In this document: positions 11,521 to 22,909 of the stretch, piece by piece
Layout of the letters: each line of letters begins with the position of its first letter
How positions within the stretch are numbered: the stretch's first letter is position 1
Assembly: GCA_037447655.1 (NCBI GenBank)
Contig: JBBHKE010001166.1
Coordinates: 1 to 52,779 of the forward strand
Origin: Zygnema cylindricum
Lineage: Eukaryota > Streptophyta > Zygnematophyceae > Zygnematales > Zygnemataceae
Length of the DNA stretch: 52,779 nt
Reading direction: 5' to 3'
Notes under the pieces: model-generated
Seen by the model: only the letters and a program-made list of their open reading frames with translations
The model's database searches: none
What the model was told of the DNA's origin: nothing
Position numbers and translations under genes: made by a program

Positions 11521-12007
11521 AATTCGTGCCATAATAAGCTTACCTAAAATAGAACTCCCAAAAGTCGAAAAAAAAAAAACACTTACACCTGAAAACAAAA
11601 AATAAATAAACATTAATAAATTAATGAAAAAAAAAACAATATGATTTTAATACAAAATTTCCCAAACATGTAAAAATATGGAAATAGACAAACAAAATAG
11701 GATTTAATTAGAAAGTAAAACAAAAACAAACATTAAAAAAAAAACGTAAGATAAAATTTACACAAACCATTATAAATCATTAAATTATAAAAAACCACTT
11801 CCTCAATATTTCAAGTCTTTGCAAATAAATGGAAAGAGTGACAATTCGTAAAGTATAAAGAAAATCATAAATAGGCGAAGAACAAGATCAAATTCAACAG
11901 AAAAAAGAAAGAAGATGGCAGGTAATGGTAATCTCTTTACTAAAATTATAGACCTTTGGTGGCCAGGCGGAAAAACTTTAAATAGGTCGATTCTCGGTTT
12001 GTCTACG

Positions 12008-13076
12008 TGTAGAAATTGATGGTTCTTTTAGTATTTTCTAGGTCTAGAATAAAATGCAGAAAAGAAGCCAAGGCAGTCTGCCTCTAACTTCTCTCTTCAA
12101 TTCCCACACTTGTTGCAGTCACTGAAAGTCAAAGAGGAAGCTAGAGCCATGGCTACCTATGCTATCCTGAGATTTACGGGTAGTAGATTAGTTGATTTAC
12201 GGTAGTAAATTAGTTGATTTACTTAAAGTAAAGCTATCGGACCCAAGATTTGATCCTGGTATCTACCGACCGTATAAGCCGTCGGTAGCCGGTAACTCTA
12301 TCCATTTAGTCTATGACTAGTGTTAGATGATATAGTGTTTGATAATTAAATAAACATTTCTACGCTGACAAATTCGTTTAACATAAACTATTTACAGGAT
12401 ACATAGGTTTGGTTATGTAAAAGTACGGATTAAAGTACGGACAAGAAACAAGTACCGCGCATTTGTTTCGATAGCGAAACAAATACCGCGCAGGTATTTA
12501 TTACGGCTACGATTAAATCTGCATTTAATCGGACGGCCGAAATGAATGCCGAGATCGCGGAAGAGGATTTTAACGGTTTTTGGTCATTGCCACATCGGAT
12601 AACACGTGGCAGAATGACATTGGATAGCGACATCTCCGGGGATTAAGGAAGCGAATCCGGATATAACACGCGTCCACATTTAGGCCATGTCGTACAATAT
12701 CTGTACATAAAGTACACCGACAGCTGTACTTTAATGTACGGAAGTGCAATATGATTTGTGTCGTACATCAGTAGATAGACTTTTAGAGAGAGATAGGACT
12801 AAGAAAATTCTGTTAGATAGGACCTTCTCTCCTTGAGAGCTTCAGTATTAAAAGGTAATCTTTGACTCTTCATAACTAACTGCCCAATGGAGCAAATTCA
12901 GATATTTTTTTGCTATCGACTCAGGGGAGTCTTGCCTTCATAGGGCTGGAGGTGGTCAAAGTTTTTGTCTGCCAAGGTGGTAGTTATTCTTGCTGAAACA
13001 CAAAGGGGTGTGGGTTATCCTAGAGGCTTGTTCCAAGCTGTCCATTCTGATGACCTATGGAGGCCTCAGAGTTGTA
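12008..13076 (+). repeat. 5' LTR of copia element C
   Basis: Starts TGTAGAAATTGATGG and ends at GTTGTA just before the primer-binding site. The homologous 3' LTR ends GTTGCA, so the terminal CA has mutated here. It carries the family's GACTCAGGGGAGTC hairpin and the tRNA-like block. Confidence 0.9.
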
Positions 13077-13091
13077 GGTTATTGGCCCACC
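13077..13091 (+). promoter_or_regulatory. Primer-binding site of element C
   Basis: GGTTATTGGCCCACC lies directly after the LTR. It differs at one position from the A and B site, which complements the anticodon arm of initiator tRNA-Met. Confidence 0.65.
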
Positions 13092-13104
13092 TTTTAGGGT
13101 ACCC

Positions 13105-14273
13105 ATGTTTTATGGAATTGGCATCATATACTGGAAAAGTATGATGACAGGAGCTCTATGCGAGAAAAGGTTTTGGGGGATAGTGAGTGGACAAGTGGGG
13201 TGTCCACCAAGACTTGGAATCCCTCCAGGGTTTGAAGGACGCAGATTTACAAGGAAAGCAGATCTATCATCAACAAAGAAAACAAAAAAAGGGAGGTGGT
13301 GGACAAAGGAACGGAGAAGGAGACGACCACACCAATAGCAACTAGTTCGGCATTCATGTCACCTTTTCCGAGGAACGAGGTGAATGATATTGATACCTGG
13401 GACTTCAACAATATGGTGGCAAAGCATTTCATTCTCCGCCATCTTACTTAAGGGCTTCGATGTCCTCATTTGCAGGTAGAAAGGGCATCCGATCTTTGGA
13501 TGGTTTTATAGAGATGTACCGAAGTGGTACGATTCACTAATAACAGTTGGTTGATAAGAAAATTAAGGATTATGTATACAAAGGGGGGAAGATGTTAGAT
13601 GTTTGCAATGAGCTTGCAACACTTTTCATGGAGCTAGAGAGTGTTGGAAAAATTTTTAGTGAAAAGGAAAAGGTTAATTGTTTACTAATGAAGTTACCCG
13701 ATGAGTTCAAGAACATAGTCAAGCGTGTGCAGGACTTGTCGGACTCAAGGTGGATATGGAACTCAGTGGCAGGAATGATTCTCGTTTGGGAGAATACGAT
13801 TGAGATCCGATAGGGAGGAAAGAGTGAGCAAGCCTTGGCAATTCGGACCCATTGGAGGAACAATGATACCACGAAACAGGTTGGAAATTACCGAGGGTAG
13901 GGGCAAAAAAATCAGACCGATGAGTTGGGACCAAGGACTCCCAAGGGTTTGTGCCATTTTTGTAAGAAACCCGGGCACTATATAGCTGAACGCACTAAGT
14001 TAACCGAGTTACAGTTAAAGGAGGGGCAGACCAGTGGACCCCCGAGAGTAAAGAAAAAGGCCCATTGTGACACACATACATGAGGCGGAATCCGAGGACG
14101 AGGACGATGAACTCCTATTGGATAAGGAGTTGGAAGCAAAAAACACGGTCGAAATTCCACGAAAGCAGAAATGTGCTTTCGGTGGATTGAAAGGTGAAGT
14201 AAGCTGGATTGTAGACTCAGGTGCATCCATGCACATGTGTAAAGATAAACACATGTTCACTAAGATAAGATAG
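13105..14273 (+). pseudogene. Element C gag and protease remnant
   Basis: Frames at 13547-13813 and 14067-14273 align with the Gag of copy A ('NMLDFCNELATLFMELESAG', 'VNCLLMKLPDEF') and with its protease start WIVDSGASMHMCKD, so the catalytic Asp triad DSG is still readable. Stops and frameshifts break the rest. The zinc-knuckle region reads 'CHFCKKPGHYIAE-R' in a shifted frame, its last Cys replaced. This copy cannot make a full Gag. Confidence 0.8.
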
Positions 14274-14315
14274 ATTCCCACCGTAAAGATAGAGTACGGG
14301 GATGGGAGGATAATC

Positions 14316-14564
14316 CAGCGGAAGACATGGAAGTGCATCAGATGGACATCAAGACAGCCTTTTTGCATGGAGAATTGGAAGAGGAGATCTTCATGCGACA
14401 ACCCGAAGGTTTTGTGGAGGAAGGAGAGGAGAGTAAGGTATGTCGGCTGATTAAATCTCTTTATGGTTTGAAACAGGCGCCTCGACAATGGAATAAGAAG
14501 CTTGATGAGTTTCTTACCGGTCTGGGATATATTCGGATCAGCTCAGATCACTCAATCTATGTTT
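14316..14564 (+). pseudogene. Misplaced RT segment inside element C
   Basis: About 249 bp of RT coding sequence (AEDMEVHQMDIKTAFLHGEL to SDHSIYV) sits between protease sequence ending at about 14312 and sequence resuming at 14565. It replaces what in copy A is 26968-27159. The segment is open and closer to copies A and B than to C's own RT at 16200-16440, which has stops. It therefore looks like a template switch or conversion from another family member. Confidence 0.8.
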
Positions 14565-15660
14565 GTCTATTTTTATTGCTGAGAAAGGTAGCCATGGGAT
14601 GTTTAGGCTGATCTAAAGTAATGAAAAGAAGAAACTTTATTATGCTGGTGTTCATGATATTATGATGTGGCATAAGAGGCTTGGGCATGTGAATCTAGAT
14701 AAGCTAAGAGAGATGAAAAAGATGGGAGTGGTGGAAGGGATTAAGTTCAGTGAAAGTGATGATATACGTGATTGTAGTGGATGTGCTCAAGGTAAAGCAC
14801 ACAGATTACCCTTTCCTAAATCAGCCACCTATAAGGAAGAAAAAAATTTAGATCTAGTACACACAGATATTTGGGGACCGGCTAAAGTGCCCTCACCGAG
14901 GGGAATAAATTTATGATGACTATAACTGATGATTGGTCTCGGTATTCCCGGGTATATTTTTTTTGAAAAACAAGTCCGAAGCTCGGGATTGTTTTAGACA
15001 ATATAAAGCATGGAGCGAAAAACTCCATGAAACTCCAATCAAGAGAGTAAGGAGTGACAATGGTGGAGAGTATACTTCTAACCAGTTTGAGGATTTTCTA
15101 AGGGAAGATGGAGTCCAACACCAAAAGATAGTTCCAGAAAACCCGAAACAGAATGGGGTAGCTGAACGATTAAATAGGACACTGAGTGATAGTGCTAGAA
15201 GTATGTTGTCGGATAAGAAGATAGGAAAAAGGATTTGGGCAGAAGCAATGAACTGCGCTATTACCTCAAAAATCGAGTTCTTACCTTAAATATATAAGAT
15301 CAAACACCTTATGAGAAATGGACCGATCGAAAACCAGACATATCTCACTCAAAGGTTTTCGGTAGTCAAGTATTCAATCTAGATACAGATCGGTCTAATT
15401 AGAAGCTAGATCCTAAAGGAAAACCGAGATACTTATTAGGATATGATGAGGATGTTAAAGGATATAGAGTTTACGATCTAAAAAGGGAAGATATAATTTT
15501 AGTAAATTATCTAGTAGTTATGGATGAAGGAAAGTCTGTGGATCCCTTCAAGTATACAAAGTCAGTAAAAATCAAATTTGCGTTAGAAAATTCCGATGAC
15601 TTTGAGCTTTCTAACTATCAAGGTCTAAGAGAAGATGACATTCTTGCAGATACAAATTAG
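14565..15660 (+). pseudogene. Element C integrase remnant
   Basis: Frames at 14662-14916 and 14933-15289 carry the HHCC zinc motif WHKRLGH...CSGCAQGKAH intact, including both cysteines, then HTDIWGP, RSDNGGEY and GVAERLNRTL, the three acidic catalytic positions. Frameshifts near 14910 and 15240 and later stops disable it. Confidence 0.85.
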
Positions 15661-15690
15661 ACTCAAAAGGACTCGGCTGCGGAAACTCCA

Positions 15691-16560
15691 GTGACAACTC
15701 TACGCGAAGCGGAAGACGTGGTGGAAATTGATTCGGAATCAAGGGATAGGGGAGAAGCCGAGATTGTTCGAAAGAATCCACGAGAACCATCTATTCCGGC
15801 CTCAAATTTTGAGGGGGGGAGGAGAAGTAGCAAAAGATTGCAAGAAAAACAGGTTAATAACAAGGTAACAAAACTATCTCATCAAGATAAACCTCAAACT
15901 TATGGAGAGGCGATGACTTGTCCAGAAAAAAATCGGTGGAAGACAGCCATCAATTAGGAGATGGCCTCAATTATGGCAACCGATACTTAGGAGCAGGTGG
16001 ATTGTCCTCCTAACCGAAAACTTATCAGTTCTAAGTGGGTTTTCAAATTAAAATTGAACTTAGATAACACAATCGAGCGCTACAAGGCCAGATTAGTGGC
16101 AAAGGGATTTACACAAAAGGAGGGAATTCACTACGAGGAAACCTTTGCCCCGGTCGTCAAATTTCCCTCCGTCCGCATACTTCTCAGTCTGGCAGCAGCG
16201 GAAGACATGGAAGTGCACCAGATGGACATCAAGACAGCCTTTTTGTATGGAGAATTGGAAGAGGAGATCTTCATGCGATAACCCGAAGGATTTGTGGAGG
16301 AAGGAGAGGAGAGTAAGGTATGCCGGCTGATCAAATCCCTTTATGGTTTGAAATAGGCGCCTCGACAGTGGAATAAGAAGCTTGGTGAGTTTCTTACCGG
16401 TCTGGGATATATCCGGATCAGCTTAGACCACTCAATCTATATTTTTGAAGATGAGGAAAGTGTTATATTTATTGCAATTTATGTTGATGATTTGCTTGTT
16501 TTAAGTAAATCAATGGAGAAAATTAAATAACTCAAAACCGATCTTAAGAAAAGATTTGAA
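15691..16560 (+). pseudogene. Element C linker and reverse transcriptase remnant
   Basis: Frames at 15691-15957 and 15997-16281 give the acidic linker, 'SSKWVFKLKLN', 'EETFAPVVKFPSVRILLSLA' and MDIKTAFLYGELEEE. The YVDD box is readable at about 16478-16490. Stops (for example TAA within 16276-16284 and TAG near 16353) interrupt it. Confidence 0.85.
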
Positions 16561-16651
16561 ATGATAGATACTCGGGAGGCAAAATATATTTTGGGAATTC
16601 AAGTAGAAAGAGACCGAGAAAGAAAGATTACAAAAAGAAGCAATATGAAAC

Positions 16652-17463
16652 ATGTTGGAGAAATTTCAGATAGATAAAACTAATAGTTGTACAACTCCAA
16701 TGGAGTTAAAGAAGGGAAGTGAGGGGAGTGAGGAACAACGAGTTATAGTCTTAGACGAGGAATTAAGTCTTGAAGAACAGAAGTTCAAGCAAGCTATTTC
16801 TTACATGCATTTAGTGGGAAGCCTAATCTATTTTATGAATTGTACCCGGCCAGATTTAGCTGCAGGTGTAGGAGTACTGAGTAGAAGTCTAAATGCTCCC
16901 ACTAAGAGGGATTGGGAGGCAGCTAAGAGAGTTTTTTGATATTTGATAGGAAATAGGGATTTATGGTTGCATTTGGGTGGGGAGAATACTGACATCACTA
17001 CCTGGAGTGATGCCAGTTATAGTGATGCTCCGATGAGGAGATGTACTTATAGATATGTATTCTATGTGGGTGATGGGCTTGCTGTTGGAGTAGCAAACAA
17101 CAAAAAGTTATTGCTCAGTCCACCATGGAGGCTGAGTATATGGCCTCTTGCTCTGCTGTAAAAGAATTGATGTGGGTCAAGTCTTTGCTTGGTGAGCTTG
17201 GTTACCTTAAGAGTGGTGTGCAGAAAATTTTTTGTGATAATCAAGCAGCAATCGCTATTTCTACCAATCCTAAACATCATTTTAAAGCCAAACACATGGA
17301 CATTAGACTCAGCTTTGTTAGAGAGAAAGTAGAAAACAAAATAATCAGTTTAGAGTACCGACCAGATAGGGAGATGGTAGCAGATATGATGATCAAACCT
17401 GTGCCTTCCCCTAAGCTAATTTTCTGCAGGGAAAAGTGTGGTCTGAAATTGAAAAGTGACTAG
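16652..17463 (+). pseudogene. Element C RNase H remnant
   Basis: Frames at 16652-16939, 16943-17161 and 17125-17463 cover the RT/RNase H connection ('RPDLAAGVGVLSRSLNAPTK'), WSDASY, MEAEYMAS and CDNQAAIA, all RNase H catalytic blocks. A frameshift near 17090-17130 and a stop at about 16937 break it. It ends ten-odd bases before the 3' LTR, next to the polypurine tract. Confidence 0.85.
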
Positions 17464-17476
17464 AAAATAAAGGGAG

Positions 17477-18543
17477 TGTAGAAATTGATAGTTCTTTTAG
17501 TATTTTCTAGGTCTAAAATAAAATGCACAAAAGAAGCCAAGGCAGTCTGCCTCTAACTTCTCTCTTCAACTCCCACACTTGTTGCAGGCACTAAAAGTCA
17601 GAGAGGAAGCTAGAGCCATGGCTGCCTATGCTATCCTGGGATTTACGGGTAGTAGATTAGTTGATTTATGGTAGTAAATTAGTTGATTTACTAAAAGTAA
17701 AGTTGTCGGACCCAAGATTTGATCCTGGTATCTACCGGCCGTTTAAGCCGCCGGTAGCCGGTAGCTCTATCCATTTAGTCTATGACTAGTGTTAGATGAT
17801 ATAGTGTTTGATAATTAAATAAACATTTCTACGCTGACAAATTCGTTTAACATAAACTATTTACAAGATATATAGGTTCAATTATATAAAAGTACGGATT
17901 AAGGTTTGGACAAGAAACAAGTACCGCGCATTTGTTTCGATAGCAAAACGAATACCGCGCAGGTATTTATCACGGCTATGATTAAATATGCATTTAATCG
18001 AACGGCTGGAATGAATGCCGAGATCGCGGAAGAGGATTTCAGCGGTTTTTGGTCATTGCCTAATTTGATGACACGTGGCACAATGACATTGGATCGCGAC
18101 ATCTACGTGGATTAAGGAAGCGAATCCGGATATAACACGCGTCGACATTTAGGCCATATTGTACAATATCTGTACATAAAGTACATCGGCAGCTGTACTT
18201 TAATGTACGGAAGTGCAATATGATTTCTGTCGTACATCAGTAGATAGAGTCTGTGATAGATATGACTTAGAAAATTTAGGAGATAGGACCCTCTCTCCCA
18301 GAGAGCTTCAGTACTACAAGGTCAACTTTGACTCTCCATAACTAATTGCTCAGGGGAGCAAATTCAGAGATTATTTTTTCTATCGACTCAAGGGCGTCTT
18401 GCCTTCACAGGGGTGGAGGTGGTCACAGTTTTTGTCTGCCAGAGTGGTAGTTATTCTTGCTGAATCACAAAGGGGTGTGGGTTATCCTAGAGGCTTCTTG
18501 CAAGCTGTCCATTCAGGGGACCTATGGAGGTCTTAGAGTTGCA
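17477..18543 (+). repeat. 3' LTR of copia element C
   Basis: Begins TGTAGAAATTGATAG after the purine-rich tract AAAATAAAGGGAG and ends GAGTTGCA. It is clearly diverged from its 5' partner by scattered substitutions, consistent with an old insertion. Confidence 0.9.
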
Positions 18544-18548
18544 CTGCG

Positions 18549-19444
18549 CACCCGAAATGGCGTGCTCTAAACGCCGATAGTTTCAATGACAACTATAGCA
18601 ATGAAATGTCCGAAAAGGCGACAACTTTAGCGACAGCCACAACGACGACATGTAAGAAAATGTGACAACTTCAACGACAACTACACTACAGTACAGCGAC
18701 AACGACAAAGTGATCGCGACAATTGACCCACGGCCGACATTATCAAAGTGGCCACGATAGGTACCAGGATGCCGTTGATGCGAGTTAACCGTACCAAGTA
18801 AGTGCAACGATATCGCAACGATAGCGATGAGAACATGCTACTATGACAACAACGACAAAAGCGACCGCAGAAATTAAAATTAAAGTATTATTTGGAAACC
18901 GCATACGACACCGTCGATACGGACACGAAGACATGAAACGACGGAATTAATCGAAACACGCGGCAAAAGTTAACATCTAATAAAGATATTTTATGAAAAA
19001 GACAAAATTCAACAAATCGCGACAAGTGTAAACATCCCTATTTTTTTCGGTAATCGTTTTAGATTATGAAGTATATGGTGCGTCAAAAAAGTCAATCATG
19101 CGTCGACGCGTGTAATCAAGCTACAATTCGTCATGCCAAGCTCGGCGACAATGATTTATTCTTTCCTAACACATGGGTATGTAACAGCGAAACAAAATAG
19201 ACGTCACGCCAAATTGTCGTGATACCAATGTCGGCTCTATAACGTACAGTATCATGCTTTTCATTTTGGCTTGAAGTTTGGATTCCAAAACACAATTGTC
19301 GGAGCGGCTTATGCTATAGCGTCACACCATGCCGCGTTGTCGTGTTCTCAAAATCCATACGGTACCTTGCAAAATTATAATTTCAGTGCTGGCATCTCGT
19401 AAGATGTTCGTACATAATAAGTATATTACTATTGCATTATACAT
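18549..19444. other. Spacer between copia C and D, no gene recognised
   Basis: Contains a stretch of 'cgacaacttcaacgacaac'-like simple repeats (about 18590-18860) and the short dispersed repeat at about 18965-19010. No coding signal. Elements C (+) and D (-) face each other across it with their 3' LTRs. Confidence 0.45.
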
Positions 19445-19449
19445 GGTAC

Positions 19450-20503
19450 TGCAACTCTGATACCTCCATAGGACCTCAGAGTAAGCAGCTCACACGAAGC
19501 CTCTAGGATAACCCTGACCCCTTTGTCTTTTAGCACGAATAATCGCCACCTTGGCAAACAAAAACTCTGACCACCTTCACCCATGTAAAGGTAAGACTCT
19601 CGTGAGTCCATAGCAAAAAGAATCTCTGAATTTGCTCCCCTGAGCAGTAAGTTATGGAGGGTCAAAGTTTGACCTTTTGTACAGAAGCTCTCTGGGAGAG
19701 AAGGTCATATCTACCAATTCTTTTCTAAGTCCTATCTCTCTCTAAAACTCTATCTACCGACGTACGACACCAATCATGTTGCTGTACCGTACAGAAAGGT
19801 ACAGCTGCCGATGTACTTTATGTACGAACATTGTACGACATGACAAAAATGTCGACACGTGTCTTTTCTGGATTCGTTTCCGTAATCCCTGCAGATGCCG
19901 AAATCCAATGTCGTGGTGCCACGTGTTATCCGATGTGGCGGCGAACATAAACCGCCGAAATCTTCTTTCGCGATCTCAGCATGCTTTCCGGCCGTCCGAT
20001 TGAATGCCGATTTCAATCGTAGCCGTCATAAATAGTTGCGATGTATTGGTTTCGCTATCGAAACAAATGCGCGGAACTTATTTATTCTTCGTACTCGTAA
20101 TCCGTACTTTTATAACTGACTCTATGTATCGCGTATATAGTTGTTGTTAAATGAATTAGCCTACATGTTAATGTTTATATGCGTAATACACTCTATATCA
20201 TTTACGACTAATCCTAGACTAAATGGAGGAGGCTACCGCTTACCAGCGGCATTACCTATCTGTAGGTACCAGGATCAAATCCTCTAGGCGACAGCTTTCT
20301 TTTTAGTGTAAATCAACTACTTTACTAGCCCTTAAATATATGGATAGCATAGGCAGCCATTGCACTAGCTTCCTCTCCAACTTTTCAGTGACTGCAACAA
20401 GTGTGAGAGTTGGAGAGAGAAGTTAGAGTCAGACTGCCTCGGCTTCTTTTTCTGCACTTTATTTTAGACCTAGAAAATACTAAAAGAACCTTCAATTTAT
20501 ACA
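19450..20503 (-). repeat. 3' LTR of copia element D
   Basis: Read on the minus strand it begins TGTATAAATTGAAGG and ends GAGTTGCA. It keeps the hairpin GACTCACGAGAGTC and the tRNA-like block (GGATCAAATCC at about 20270-20281) found in the other LTRs. Confidence 0.85.
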
Positions 20504-20516
20504 CTCCCCTTATTTT

Positions 20517-21195
20517 CTAGTCACTCTTTAATTTCAGACCACACTTCTCCCTGCAGAAAATTAGCTTAGGGGAAGGCACAGGTTTGGTCATCATATCTGC
20601 CACCATCTCGCTATCTGGTCGGTACTCTAAACTGATTCTTTTGTTTTCTACTTTCTCTCTAACAAAGCTGAGTTCTAATGTCCATGTGTTTGGCTTTAAA
20701 ATGATCTTTAGGATTGGCAGAAATAGGGATTGCTGCCTGATTATCAGAAAAAGTTTTTTGCACACCACTCTTAAGGTGACAAAGCTCACCAAGCAAAGAC
20801 TTGACCCACATCAATTATTTTACAGCACAGCAAGAGGCCATATACTCACCCTCCATGGTGGACTGAGCAATAACCTTTTACTATCTGCTACTCCAACAGC
20901 AAGCCCCATCACCCACATATAATACATATCTAGAAGTACATCTCCTCATCGGAGCATCACCATAACTGGCATCACTCCAAGTAGTGATGTCAGTATTCTC
21001 CCCACCCAAATGCAACCATAGATCCCTAGTTCCTATCAAATATCTAAGGACTTTGTTAGCTGCCTCCGAATCCTTCTTAGTGGGAGCATTTAGACTTTTA
21101 CTCAACACTCTTACAGCTGCAGCTAAATCATGCTGGGTACAATTCATAAAATAGATTAGGCTTCCCACTACTTGCCTGTAGGGAATAGTCTGCAT
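20517..21195 (-). pseudogene. Element D RNase H remnant
   Basis: Two frames (20881-21195 and 20517-20792, minus) are not in phase. They carry 'MQTIPYRQVVGSLIYFMNC', WSDASYGDAPMRRC and 'ISLEYRPDSEMVADMMTKP'. The MEAEYMAS block is damaged between them (its start reads CTCCATGGTGGACTGAG on the plus strand). Non-functional. Confidence 0.8.
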
Positions 21196-21486
21196 AAACT
21201 TCTGTTCTTCGAAGATAGTTCCTTGTCTAAGACTATGACTCCTTCTTCCCCACTCACCTCATTTCCCTTCTTTAACTCCATTGGAGTTGTCAACTATTAG
21301 CTTTATCCATCTGAAATTTTTCCAGCATGTTCCCTATTGCTTCTTTTTGAGTCAATCTTATGATCTTTCTTTCTCGGTCTCTTTCTACTTGAATTCCCGA
21401 AATATATTTTGCTTAATCCCTTTAAGATCGGTTTTCAGTTTATTAATTTTTTCCATTGATTTACTTAAAACAAGCAAATCATCAAC

Positions 21487-22236
21487 CTAAATTGCAATAA
21501 ATATAATACATTCCTCATCTTCAAAAACATAGATTGAGTGATTTGAGCTAATCCGGATATATCCCACACCTGTAAAAAACTCATCAAGTTTCTTATTCAA
21601 CTGTCGGGGCGCTTGTTTCAAACCGTAAAGGGATTTAATCAGCCGACATACCTTACTATCCTCTCCTTCCTCCAGAAATCCTTCGGGTTGTCGCATGAAG
21701 ATCTCCTCTTCCAATTCTCCATGCAAAAAGGTTTTCTTGATGTCCATCTGGTGCACCTCCATGTCTTCCGCTGCTGCTAGACGGAGAAGTATGCGGACGG
21801 AGGGAAATATGACCACCGGGGCAAAGGTTTCCTCGTAGTCGATTCCTTCTTTCTTTGTAAATCTTTTTGCCACTAATCGGGCTTTGTAACGCTCAATGGT
21901 GTTATCCGGGTTCAGTTTTAATGTGAAAACCCACTTACAACCGATTGGTTTTCGGTTAGGTGGACAATCCACCAGCTCCCAAGTATCGGCTGCCATAATT
22001 GAGGCCATCTCCTCATTGATGGCTGTCTTCCACCGGTTCCTTTCTGGACAAGTCATCGCCTCTCCCTGAGTTTGAGGTTCATCTTGATGAGGTAGTCTTG
22101 TAACCTTGTTATTAACCTGTTTTTCTTCTAATCTTTTGCTACTTCTCCTTCCCCCCTGAAACTCTGTGGCTGGAATAGATGGTTCTCGTGGGTTCTTTCA
22201 AACAATCTCGGCTTCTCCCCTATCCTTTGATTCCGA
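21487..22236 (-). pseudogene. Element D reverse transcriptase remnant
   Basis: A 189-codon frame (21487-22056) covers 'ELVDCPPNRKPIGCKWVFTL', 'FAPVVIFPSVRILLRLA', MDIKKTFLHGELEEE and 'SLYGLKQAPRQLNKKLDEFF'. It stops at TAG in place of the codon before the YVDD box (V-stop-V-D-D, about 21485). Upstream sequence (22057-22236) holds the end of the acidic linker and is cut by the gap. Confidence 0.85.
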
Positions 22237-22246
22237 NNNNNNNNNN
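22237..22246. other. Assembly gap (10 N)
   Basis: Ten Ns join the interior of copia D to unrelated sequence. The true missing length is unknown; a complete D would need about 3.6 kb more on this side. Confidence 0.99.
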
Positions 22247-22487
22247 CCATTTAAGTATAGCGCTATTAAAGCTATAAGTTATATAGCTTATAGCTAGCTC
22301 GTCTGAGGAGGTTTATAGCATGGCTCTGGTTGTATTTGGTAGCGCTATATATAGCGTTTTTTACCCATTTTTTTTATTTTTTCCATTTTTTTTTCAAAAC
22401 CCCCCCCGTGGAAAGCGTTAAGGGGGGGGGGGGAGGGGGGGAACGGAAATCCGTACGATTTTTTGTACTTGAAATGTACGGACACCC
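22247..22487. other. Post-gap sequence with TAGCGCTAT repeats and a G/C tract
   Basis: 'atagcgctat', 'gctataag' and 'cttatagc' recur as short inverted repeats at 22258-22360, suggestive of a small MITE end, but no full element is seen. A C8 run (22400-22407) and G12-A-G7 (22422-22441) follow. No gene. Confidence 0.4.
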
Positions 22488-22607
22488 ATTTTTTGCGATA
22501 TATATCGCGATGGTTTATGTTGGTCTCGGTACGATATTTGGAGGAGTCTGCTCGATCGATATTCGATATATTGAATATCGAAATTATCGCGATATGAATT
22601 TACCTAA
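22488..22607. repeat. Fragment of the fold-back MITE family
   Basis: Matches the right arm region of 4162-5305 (about 5190-5290): 'tatcgcgat', 'tttatgttggtc', 'cgatattcgatat', 'gaaattatcgcgatatgaat'. It stops before the terminal GATACCCAACAC. Confidence 0.65.
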
Positions 22608-22909
22608 TTTGCATACCATGTACGTGCGGACCACGGCATTGTACCACACACATTTTGTACTCTTTGCAAACGCTTGTCAGATGCCTGCTCATAATTTTTA
22701 GGGTTTTCGCGTGACAAATGAGCGCTTCCACAAACAGCGTGACGAATGGCCGGTAAAAAAAATAGCGAGACGAAAGCTCGTTACAAGTTCACTTTCGTGA
22801 CTGCCGTTGAATTTTTGAATGCATATATCACGTGCGAAAATTTTCGATTTCCGTTGGTTTGCTGTTGTGACACGTACATTCATTATCCAACGTGTCGCGG
22901 CTCAATTAT

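Larger units (their letters stand above)
8460..11613 (-). pseudogene. Decayed Helitron-like Rep/helicase gene with OTU domain
   Basis: Read on the minus strand, fragments of a Helitron-type protein occur in the family order. They are an OTU cysteine-protease segment (about 11520-11140), a CxxC zinc-ribbon segment (about 10110-9880), the 'VNVP' segment (9867-9565), the 'APCEGKTPKSIF...EELSYPT' segment (9568-9230) and the 'RQLGRPTFFMSFS...KWSEL' start of the Helitron-like N domain (about 8906-8690). Stops and frameshifts separate them, and I see neither the two-His rolling-circle catalytic motif nor the SF1 helicase. These families nick and copy DNA by rolling-circle replication. OTU-bearing versions are the Helentron/Helitron2 type. 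The copy is AT-rich and dead. Identification is by recalled motif similarity only. Confidence 0.7.
12008..18543 (+). mobile_element. Ty1/copia element C (old, rearranged, complete ends)
   Basis: LTRs at 12008-13076 and 17477-18543 flank a degenerate gag-pol. The flanking 5-bp repeats CTACG (12003-12007) and CTGCG (18544-18548) differ by one base, as expected of a diverged target-site duplication. The internal order is gag, zinc knuckle, protease, integrase, RT, RNase H, with many stops and small indels. A 249-bp RT segment replaces part of the protease-distal region (14316-14564). Copy C retains TGT at the integrase cysteine codon that is TGA in copies A and B. Confidence 0.9.
19450..22236 (-). 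mobile_element. Ty1/copia element D, truncated by assembly gap
   Basis: The 3' LTR (19450-20503) and the 3' part of pol on the minus strand run straight into ten Ns. The outer 5-bp target duplication candidate is GGTAC at 19445-19449; its partner is not in the assembly. Missing relative to copy B are the 5' LTR, gag, protease and integrase, about 3.6 kb. The copy is degenerate, with frameshifts in RNase H. Confidence 0.85.

Noticed and set aside
12430-12633. Recurrent frames in LTRs (also 17899-18102, 25126-25335, 30537-30746, 31671-32057, 37070-37398)
   Set aside because: They are shadows of LTR sequence repeated in every copy, with no coding signature beyond LTR homology.
22422-22441. G12-A-G7 run considered as a regulatory G-quadruplex
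   Set aside because: No gene lies nearby and it is close to an assembly gap; it may be a sequencing or assembly artefact.
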